DNA from: Bacteroidota bacterium
Lineage (GTDB): Bacteria > Bacteroidota > Bacteroidia > Cytophagales > Hymenobacteraceae
Direction of reading: 5' to 3'
Length of the DNA stretch: 5,968 bases
Assembly: GCA_023424725.1 (NCBI GenBank)
Contig: JAFADQ010000134.1
Location: 1 to 5,968, forward strand
The notes beneath the pieces are model-generated. The model saw only the letters and a list, made by a program, of their open reading frames with translations, did not search any database and was not told the DNA's origin. This document shows, piece by piece, positions 1 to 4,883 of this stretch. The position numbers were made by a program, and so were the translations under genes. Numbering within the stretch: position 1 is the first letter of the stretch; each line of letters begins with the position of its first letter.

Positions 1-513
1 GTTCCAGCTTACCGATTTTTCTTCTATATAATTAAACTCAAAAGTGCCGCCGTTGGTGTACAACCGGTGGTCGCGGGAGGTGTAAAGCGATTTATCTTTC
101 AGAAATAAAGAAACGGTGCTAAAGTATTTGTCGGCTTGTGTGCGGTTACTGTTTTGTGTTACCTTTTCGGTTACGCTTAGTAAATTATCCAGGGCTGGGC
201 CGGCCATATTTGCCTGCGTTACAGCCAAATTTATTATGCTGAAAAAATCTTCGTAATGTGGCCTTGCTTTTAATTTCGCTTTCAGCATTTGCTGCGTAAT
301 GGCCACAATTTTTTCCTGCTGCTGCGGTGGCAGGCCGTTGTAAGTACTCTCGAATGCGGCGGCAACTTCTAAAGATGCCGGCACGCGGGTTCCTTCCATC
401 AGCTTTTTTACATCGGCGGTAAACAGGGCCGGGTCTGTGGTGATGCGGTAGCTTTGGGCAAAAGTTGCTGTTGCGCTAAAGAGCAAAAACAGGGCAGGAA
501 GCAGAAACTTCAT
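1..513 (-). CDS. Secreted protein of unknown function, N-terminal part (runs off the window)
   Basis: Reading leftwards from an ATG at 513-511, the frame stays open for 171 codons to the window edge, so only the N-terminus is present. The protein begins MKFLLPALFLLFSATATFAQ, a typical Sec signal peptide: a Lys after Met, a hydrophobic core, and an Ala-x-Ala-like TFA site with likely cleavage before Gln20. The mature protein is therefore exported to the periplasm, outer membrane or outside. The visible mature part is rich in Ala, Gln, Lys and Leu, looks mostly helical, and has no motif I recognise. It starts 26 bases after the prmA stop on the same strand, so it may be co-transcribed with prmA, although a separate promoter cannot be excluded. 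I do not recognise the family and assign no function. The call of a real gene rests on the signal peptide and the unbroken frame. Confidence 0.85.
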   Translation of the reverse strand, partial: MKFLLPALFLLFSATATFAQSYRITTDPALFTADVKKLMEGTRVPASLEVAAAFESTYNGLPPQQQEKIVAITQQMLKAKLKARPHYEDFFSIINLAVTQANMAGPALDNLLSVTEKVTQNSNRTQADKYFSTVSLFLKDKSLYTSRDHRLYTNGGTFEFNYIEEKSVSWN

Positions 514-539
514 GTGGTACAAATACTTCAAGGCAAAGA

Positions 540-1367
540 TTAGTTGGAGAAACGCATGGCGGTCCAGCGGTTCTTGGTTCTGAGATCTTGTTGTGTGAGG
601 CCGTGTTTTTTGGCCTCCGCAGCTATAAGGGGCACGTCTTCTTCGTAAAAACCACTTAATAGCACAGTGGCGTTGGGGCTTAGCATAGCGGCGTAGCGCT
701 CCATATCCTGCAGCAGCACGTTGCGGTTTATGTTGGCCAGCAAAATATCGAACTGCTCGTTTTCTTTTATGGTGCTAACATCGCCCAGGCGTACATCTAT
801 GCGCTGGCAGTGGTTTATTTGCGCGTTTTCGCGGGCGTTCTCTACCGTCCAGTCTTCTATCTCTACCGCAACGGTTTTTGCCGCTCCCAGCTTATGCGCG
901 AAAATGGCCAGAATGCCGGTGCCGCAACCCATATCCAGCACGGTTTTGTTTTTATGATCTACCTCTAACTGCAGGCCCAGCATTAGCGAGGTGGTTTCGT
1001 GGTGACCCGTTCCGAACGACATTTTTGGGTTGATGATGATATCGTACTTTACCTCGGCGGGCTGCGGATGAAACGAAGCCCGCACCGATACCTGATTGCC
1101 GATAACAAGGGGCTGAAAGTTTTTTTCCCACTCTTCGTTCCAGTTTTGCTGCTCTATTTCCTGAAAAGAATAATGAAAATCGAAGGTGTCGCGGTAGCGG
1201 GTTTGAAGTTCGTCCAGCTCAATTTCCGAGAACAGGCCGGTAGCGCAATAAGCATTTACGCCGTCGTCTGTCTCTACAAACGATTCGTAATGATAGCCTG
1301 CTAGCTCCGCAATTAAAATATCACGGAAATCGGGTTCTACCTGTATAGAAACTTCTATGTAATTCAT
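540..1367 (-). CDS. prmA: Ribosomal protein L11 methyltransferase
   Basis: PrmA is a cytoplasmic SAM-dependent enzyme that methylates amino groups (N-terminus and lysines) of ribosomal protein L11. The 275-residue product is slightly shorter than E. coli PrmA (about 293) and looks complete. Residues 1 to about 85 match the N-terminal L11-recognition domain and its linker, including NWNEEWEKNFQP at 75-86. The Rossmann-type methyltransferase domain follows: MSFGTGHHETT at 116-126 is the family's FGTG-H-TT motif, VLDMGCGTGILAI at 143-155 is SAM-binding motif I, VAVEIED at 166-172 carries the acidic residue expected to bind the SAM ribose, and NINRNVL at 212-218 corresponds to the family's N-I-x motif near the active site. 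The ATG at 1367 is chosen because MNYIEVSIQV aligns with the usual PrmA beginning. The gene lies 62 bases after the DUF6150-like gene on the same strand, and an 8-bp tandem repeat fills most of that gap. Confidence 0.98.
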   Translation of the reverse strand: MNYIEVSIQVEPDFRDILIAELAGYHYESFVETDDGVNAYCATGLFSEIELDELQTRYRDTFDFHYSFQEIEQQNWNEEWEKNFQPLVIGNQVSVRASFHPQPAEVKYDIIINPKMSFGTGHHETTSLMLGLQLEVDHKNKTVLDMGCGTGILAIFAHKLGAAKTVAVEIEDWTVENARENAQINHCQRIDVRLGDVSTIKENEQFDILLANINRNVLLQDMERYAAMLSPNATVLLSGFYEEDVPLIAAEAKKHGLTQQDLRTKNRWTAMRFSN

Positions 1368-1372
1368 TTTGC

Positions 1373-1407
1373 AATGAGTGAATGAGTGGATGAGCGGATG
1401 AGTGAAT
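1373..1407. repeat. 8-bp tandem repeat, four units plus three bases, just upstream of prmA
   Basis: On the plus strand the units are AATGAGTG (1373-1380), AATGAGTG (1381-1388), GATGAGCG (1389-1396) and GATGAGTG (1397-1404), followed by AAT. Two units are identical and the others differ at one or two positions. The array starts 5 bases upstream of the prmA ATG, which is on the minus strand, so it occupies the presumed leader and ribosome-binding region. A unit length of 8 is not a multiple of 3 and the array is outside the reading frame, so copy-number change would alter spacing and not the protein. The function is unknown; it could simply be slippage-generated sequence. Confidence 0.85.
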
Positions 1408-1429
1408 AAAATTCAGCTTCACTTAAAAT

Positions 1430-1777
1430 TTACCGGCAGCCGGCAAACGAGCGCGAGGTGGTGTAGTTTATGCTAAAATCGGCAAGGCCGCGCTCTTTGG
1501 TTACGTGCACGATAAAGTTGGCAAAAGAGGGCTCGTCTACAATGTACCACAAACCGGCCTGGTCGGCAAAGAGCTTGTTGTCTTCTTTAAACACGGTAAG
1601 CTGGCCCATGCCGGTTTCCTGCTCTATGTAAATCGTAAAATCAGAAAATCCGCGGCTTTTCTCGAAATACACGGCGCCGTAAACGCTGCACGGGTCTACC
1701 CGCTGCGGGGCTGCGGGGGCCAAATTTGCAGGCGCCAGCCACGAAAGCAATAAAAAGAAAGGAGCGAAAAGAAACAT
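1430..1777 (-). CDS. Small secreted protein, DUF6150 / septoil-knot-like
   Basis: The product has 115 residues when begun at the ATG at 1777-1775. The frame extends upstream to a TTG at 1822 (130 residues), but the ATG is preferred because it puts a hydrophobic stretch at the very N-terminus (MFLFAPFFLLLSWLAPANLA), a plausible signal peptide, whereas the TTG start would add a polar segment. The mature part, residues about 28-115, has a Cys near each end (C30 and C114, a likely disulfide) and three loosely repeated beta-rich segments: VYFEKSRGFSDFTIYI, GLWYIVDEPSFANFIV and GLADFSINYTTSRSFAGC. This pattern matches my memory of the Bacteroidota DUF6150 family, described as a seven-bladed septoil knot. 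Its biochemical role is not known. A weak TATCTTTA box on the minus strand (1819-1812) about 35 bases before the ATG could be the -7 promoter element, but I see no convincing -33 box. prmA follows on the same strand. Confidence 0.85.
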   Translation of the reverse strand: MFLFAPFFLLLSWLAPANLAPAAPQRVDPCSVYGAVYFEKSRGFSDFTIYIEQETGMGQLTVFKEDNKLFADQAGLWYIVDEPSFANFIVHVTKERGLADFSINYTTSRSFAGCR

Positions 1778-2042
1778 AAATATTAATTCTTTATTAGAAG
1801 GCAAATTTTTATAAAGATACAAAAAAGATGGATTATTTTATTTCTGCCTGCCCAGAAAGATAGTATAACCGCTATTTTTGGTAATAACAACAGAAAAAGC
1901 GGCGGCATACAGGTGCTTATTGTAGAAATATGCGCTACAAAAAATGCAGCTGTGCAAACGCGCTAAAAGCACAGCCAGGGGTAGGGCAAGGCAGTATTCG
2001 CTGGTATAGAAATGTTGGTTTACAAGTGGAAGAAGGGCAGGG

Positions 2043-2119
2043 GCCGTTCCTGTTACCAACGCTACACCTGTAGCTCCGCCCTCCAGAGCGAAGTATTATT
2101 AAAGCTGCAAGTGCCAAAA
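2043..2119. repeat. REP-like repeat, copy 1 (decayed)
   Basis: This stretch aligns without gaps to 2219-2295, with 60 of 77 positions identical by hand alignment. The best-kept parts are ACCAACGCTAC against ACCAGCGCTAC, the block around CCAGAGCG, and AAAGCTGCAA at 2101-2110. The two short palindromes of copy 2 are broken here by substitutions, so this looks like the older or inactive copy. Short minus-strand frames across both copies give similar Leu-Arg-Ser-rich peptides, which explains small open frames in this region. Confidence 0.75.
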
Positions 2120-2200
2120 ATCCGGGTGTTGCAGGGTAAAAGTTGGCGGTTTCGAGTTGGCAGGTAATCGCTTATTCAGCTTTAGCTCTTTTATGATAAA

Positions 2201-2225
2201 GACCGGCTTGCTTATGACGCCGGTC
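2201..2225. repeat. Inverted repeat overlapping the first hairpin of repeat copy 2
   Basis: GACCGGC at 2201-2207 is the exact reverse complement of GCCGGTC at 2219-2225, with an 11-base loop. The right arm is also the left arm of the hairpin at 2219-2236, so the two structures exclude each other. No function is assigned; it may be a remnant of a neighbouring repeat unit. Confidence 0.6.
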
Positions 2226-2295
2226 TGGAGACCAGCGCTACGCCAGCAGGTCCGCTCTTCAGAGCGGAGCATTTTTAAAGCTGCAAAGGCCAAAA
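2219..2295. repeat. REP-like palindromic repeat, copy 2 (intact)
   Basis: Two short hairpins lie in tandem. The first is GCCGGTC-TGGA-GACCAGC at 2219-2236, with one C/A mismatch that becomes a G-U wobble if the minus strand is transcribed. The second is a perfect TCCGCTC-TTCA-GAGCGGA at 2251-2268. The TTTTT at 2272-2276 directly after the second hairpin makes it look like an intrinsic terminator for plus-strand transcription, but there is no plus-strand gene upstream for it to serve. The two-hairpin layout and intergenic location resemble REP/REPIN elements mobilised by REP-associated tyrosine transposases. I believe similar sequences are common in Cytophagales intergenic regions, which is memory and not tested here. 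Confidence 0.7.
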
Positions 2296-2469
2296 CCAGG
2301 GCATTGTAGCCTAAAAATCAGCTAGCAAACCTCAACCCAAACTCTTGTATAAAGCGAGAGGAGCTTTAAAGAAGCTTCGCAGGTTGGTTTTGTCTTTAAA
2401 AAACCGCCTGAGAACGGCATCAGTAAAAAAAAGTTGCCTAAATTTTTCTATCAGGTAACATCCTTTCCT

Positions 2470-2477
2470 TATCTTTG
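2470..2477 (+). promoter_or_regulatory. Candidate Bacteroidota-type -7 promoter element for the kai operon
   Basis: TATCTTTG exactly matches the Bacteroidota -7 consensus TAnnTTTG recognised by the primary sigma factor of that phylum. A good -33 TTTG at the usual spacing of about 19 to 22 bases is not visible; only a T-run (2443-2447) is near. The box lies in the loop region of a 6-bp inverted repeat (CCTTAT 2467-2472 and ATAAGG 2480-2485). If used, transcription would start near 2484 and give a leader of about 220 bases before kaiC. An 8-base match with four fixed T/G positions can occur by chance, so this is tentative. Confidence 0.3.
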
Positions 2478-2647
2478 GTATAAGGATACTGATAAAGCCT
2501 AAGTTACCAGAATTGTAAGAATCCCCTCGGTTACCGCTTAAAGACTGAATATCCAAAATTCAGGTTCTGTTAAAAGTCAGGTATGATCTTATAATAGATG
2601 CCCCCGGCTATTTCTGCCACGCGAATGGTTGCGCAATTGCCCTGCCG

Positions 2648-2659
2648 TTTGCCGGCAAA
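2648..2659. promoter_or_regulatory. Perfect 12-bp palindrome upstream of kaiC (possible operator)
   Basis: TTTGCCGGCAAA reads the same on both strands and ends 45 bases before the kaiC ATG. A perfect palindrome without spacer suits a dimeric DNA-binding protein better than an RNA hairpin, since no loop is available without breaking the central pairs. No second copy was found in the window, so the operator role is only a suggestion. Confidence 0.3.
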
Positions 2660-2704
2660 ATTATGCAGATGTCTGACGTTTAAGTTTTTTTTGAGTAATA
2701 CTGT

Positions 2705-4192
2705 ATGCAACCCCACATTTTGCCGCAACTCCCCAAATCGCCCACAGGCATAAAAGGCCTCGACGAAATTACGGGAGGCGGATTGCCAACCGGCCGCCCC
2801 ACCCTGATCTGTGGCAGTGCCGGCTGCGGAAAAACCCTGATGGCCATGGAGTTTCTGGTGCGCGGAATCGTAGAATATGATGAACCGGGCGTATTTATGG
2901 CCTTTGAAGAAAGCAAAGAAGAGCTGGCCCAAAACGTGGCTTCGCTGGGCTTTAACCTCCCAAAACTTTTAGAAGAAAACAAACTGCGGATAGACCATGT
3001 GCGCGTAGAGCGCAGCGAAATAGAAGAAACCGGGCAGTACGATCTGGAAGGTCTGTTTATTCGGCTGGGCTACGCCATAGATACCATAAAGGCAAAGCGC
3101 GTAGTGCTGGATACTATAGAAACCTTGTTTTCGGGCCTTAGCAACCAGGCAGTTTTGCGCGCCGAGCTGCGCCGCTTATTTCAGTTTTTAAAAGACAAAG
3201 GCGTAACAGCCATTATTACCGGCGAGCGCGGCGACGGCAAGCTAACCCGCCAGGGGCTGGAAGAGTACGTGTCTGATTGTGTGATATTGCTCGATAACCG
3301 CGTAAACGACCAGGTAAGCACCCGCCGCCTGCGCATTGTAAAATACCGCGGCACCACGCACGGCACCAACGAGTACCCATTTCTGATAGACCATGACGGG
3401 ATTTCTGTATTGCCGGTTACCTCGCTGGAGCTTAAATATGCTGCCAGCCGCAACGTGGTATCGAGCGGAGTGCCGCGATTAGACGAAATGCTCGGTAGCG
3501 GAGGCTTTTTTGAGGGCAGCTGCATTCTGGTTTCGGGCTTCGCCGGAACAGGCAAATCCAGCATCGCCAGCTTTTTTGCAAACCAAACCTGTAGCGAAGG
3601 CAAGCGCTGTTTGTATTTCGCTTTCGAAGAATCGCAAGATCAGATGTTGCGCAACATGGCATCTATAGGCCTAAACCTTGAGGAGCATGTAAAAAACGAT
3701 TTGCTGCGGGTGCAGGCCGTAAGCCCCACCATTCATGGCCTGGAAATGCACCTGGTTACCATGCACAAGGCCATTGTTAATTTTAAACCATCGCTTGTAA
3801 TTGTAGACCCTATTACCAACCTGCGCACCGTAGCCGATTGCCGCGAAGTAAAGGCCATGCTTACCAGGTTAATTTATTTCCTGAAATCGCAGGGAATAAC
3901 GGCCATGTTTACGTCTGAAATAAGAACCACTAACGATGTAGATCCGGACGATGAGGGCATATCGTCGCTTACCGATACCTGGCTTATGGTGCGCGACATA
4001 GAGGCTAACGGCGAACGCAACCGCGGCTTGTTCGTAATGAAATCGAGAGGAATGCACCATACCAACCGGGTGCGCGAGTTTATAATTTCTAACGATGGCC
4101 TTAACCTGATAGACGTAGTAACCGATAGCGGCGGAAACGTACTGGTAGGAAGCGCCCGGAAACTGCATCAGAAAACGAAGGAAAATAAGTAA
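2705..4192 (+). CDS. kaiC: KaiC-family double-domain ATPase / circadian-type oscillator protein
   Basis: KaiC is a cytoplasmic RecA-superfamily protein with two tandem ATPase domains that forms hexamers; in cyanobacteria the first (CI) drives slow ATP hydrolysis and KaiB binding and the second (CII) autophosphorylates. Here CI spans about residues 8-240 with Walker A GSAGCGKT (37-44), catalytic pair E68-E69 and Walker B ending at D136. CII spans about 247-480 with Walker A GFAGTGKS (278-285), E308-E309 and Walker B LVIVD ending at D368. GISSLTDT at 418-425 aligns with cyanobacterial HISTITDT, placing S420 and S421 at the phosphorylation positions S431 and T432. The position of T426 appears to be Asp (D415). 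After GSARK the protein ends within about 10 residues, so at 495 residues it lacks the long KaiA-binding tail and A-loop of the 519-residue Synechococcus protein. The ATG at 2705 fits because the family-typical PTGIKGLDEITGGGLP follows at 13-28. kaiB lies 70 bases downstream. Confidence 0.97.
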   Translation: MQPHILPQLPKSPTGIKGLDEITGGGLPTGRPTLICGSAGCGKTLMAMEFLVRGIVEYDEPGVFMAFEESKEELAQNVASLGFNLPKLLEENKLRIDHVRVERSEIEETGQYDLEGLFIRLGYAIDTIKAKRVVLDTIETLFSGLSNQAVLRAELRRLFQFLKDKGVTAIITGERGDGKLTRQGLEEYVSDCVILLDNRVNDQVSTRRLRIVKYRGTTHGTNEYPFLIDHDGISVLPVTSLELKYAASRNVVSSGVPRLDEMLGSGGFFEGSCILVSGFAGTGKSSIASFFANQTCSEGKRCLYFAFEESQDQMLRNMASIGLNLEEHVKNDLLRVQAVSPTIHGLEMHLVTMHKAIVNFKPSLVIVDPITNLRTVADCREVKAMLTRLIYFLKSQGITAMFTSEIRTTNDVDPDDEGISSLTDTWLMVRDIEANGERNRGLFVMKSRGMHHTNRVREFIISNDGLNLIDVVTDSGGNVLVGSARKLHQKTKENK

Positions 4193-4262
4193 GCAGCAGG
4201 CACCAAAAACAAGGCTAACAGCGGCCAAAAAGCAACAGCATACCACCAAAGCGCAAAACCGT

Positions 4263-4559
4263 ATGACCCAAGAAAATAAAGAACTGTTTGAGCTAAGGTT
4301 ATACGTAGCCGGGCAAACTCCAAAGTCGGCTGCTGCCCTGGCTAACCTGAAAAAATATTGCGAAGAACACCTTAAAGGGCAGTATACCATAGAGATAATA
4401 GACCTGCTGGTAAACCCGCAACTGGCCGAAGGCGATCAGATCGTGGCCATACCAACGCTGGTGAAAAAAGTACCTTTGCCGGTGCGTAAAATTATCGGCG
4501 ATTTGTCTGATCAGGAGAAAGTGCTGGTAGGGCTGGATATTAGAACGATCGTGAAATGA
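4263..4559 (+). CDS. kaiB: KaiB, canonical
   Basis: KaiB is a small thioredoxin-like protein that in cyanobacteria switches fold and then binds the CI ring of KaiC. The 98-residue product matches the family almost end to end: LRLYVAGQTP at 11-20, then VNPQLAEGDQIVAIPTL at 50-66, the proline-rich loop PLPVRKIIGDLSD at 71-83, and KVLVGLD at 86-92. The fold-switch positions known as G88 and D90 in Synechococcus KaiB are kept as G90 and D92. The usual acidic C-terminal tail is missing; the protein stops at RTIVK. The 70-base gap after kaiC contains no canonical start codon in the kaiB frame, so the ATG at 4263 is the only sensible start. The last codons overlap the next gene by 4 bases (ATGA), which suggests coupled translation. 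Confidence 0.97.
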   Translation: MTQENKELFELRLYVAGQTPKSAAALANLKKYCEEHLKGQYTIEIIDLLVNPQLAEGDQIVAIPTLVKKVPLPVRKIIGDLSDQEKVLVGLDIRTIVK

Positions 4560-4879
4560 GCGAAATTTCTGCCAACCCCGATCCTGACCTTGCCGCGCCC
4601 GCGAGTGGCGAGTATCATCTTCGGTTATATATTTCGGGGCTTACCCCCAACTCCAGAAAAGCAGTAGAGAATATAAAAACTATTTGCGAAGAGTATTTGC
4701 CGGGCCGGTACAAGCTGGAAGTAGTAGATATTTACCAGCAGCCCGAGCTTGCCGCTGCCGAGCAGGTAGTAGCCGTACCCATGCTGATACGTATGTTCCC
4801 CGGTGCGCGGCGCTTGCTTATAGGCGATATGTCTGACACGAATAAAGTATTAAAAGGCCTCGATTTGCTCGAATTATAA
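4556..4879 (+). CDS. KaiB paralogue, diverged second copy
   Basis: This 107-residue protein aligns gaplessly with the preceding KaiB over 82 residues (22-103 here against 11-92 there), with 40 identical positions by hand count. Kept features are LRLYISGLTPNS at 22-33, the CEEYL helix at 44-48, Q70 and VAVP (72-75), LIGDMSD at 88-94 and KVLKGLD at 97-103, including both fold-switch-linked residues G101 and D103. The main differences are an N-terminal extension of about 18 residues rich in Pro, Ala and acidic residues, and FPGARR at 81-86 where KaiB has the VPLPVR loop, so one of its two prolines is lost. It overlaps kaiB by 4 bases and ends 4 bases before the kinase gene. It probably arose by tandem duplication and may bind the same KaiC, another partner, or the N-terminal region of the kinase; the sequence does not tell which. 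Confidence 0.93.
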   Translation: MSEISANPDPDLAAPASGEYHLRLYISGLTPNSRKAVENIKTICEEYLPGRYKLEVVDIYQQPELAAAEQVVAVPMLIRMFPGARRLLIGDMSDTNKVLKGLDLLEL

Positions 4880-4883
4880 TAAA

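Larger units (their letters stand above)
1823..2704. other. Long intergenic region between the leftward genes and the kai operon
   Basis: About 880 bases carry no credible gene. Open frames here are short (60 to 74 codons), all on the minus strand, with low-complexity or Cys/Arg/Ser-rich translations that arise from the palindromic repeats. No tRNA or other structured RNA gene was recognised. The contents that can be pointed to are two diverged REP-like repeat copies, an inverted repeat beside the second copy, a promoter-like TATCTTTG, and a 12-bp palindrome near kaiC. The stretch 1823-2040 shows nothing I can assign. The region probably contains the promoters for both divergent transcription units, the minus-strand one near 1812-1840 and the plus-strand one near 2450-2700. 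Confidence 0.7.

Noticed and set aside
999..1304. A 101-codon plus-strand frame opposite prmA
   Set aside because: prmA is unmistakable on the other strand and this frame has no independent support.
1778..1822. TTG start at 1822 adding 15 residues to the DUF6150-like protein
   Set aside because: It would bury the signal peptide behind a polar segment; the ATG at 1777 gives a normal secreted-protein N-terminus.
1838..2556. Several minus-strand frames of 60-74 codons in the intergenic region as small genes
   Set aside because: They overlap each other and the palindromic repeats, show no protein family pattern, and the similarity between two of them reflects the repeated DNA.
4149..4262. Possible KaiC-KaiB frameshift fusion: the kaiB frame is open upstream through the gap and into the end of kaiC, encoding a Lys/Gln/Ala-rich stretch
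   Set aside because: Joining the frames needs a +1 shift and no convincing +1 slippery site is visible; the usual -1 shift would enter the wrong frame. The gap is simply A-rich and free of stops, and the kaiB ATG matches the family start.
3869..4390. A 173-codon open frame on the minus strand across the end of kaiC and the start of kaiB
   Set aside because: It is antisense to two clear Kai genes, its translation is Cys/Phe/Leu-rich without a recognisable family, and it is explained by codon bias of the opposite strand.
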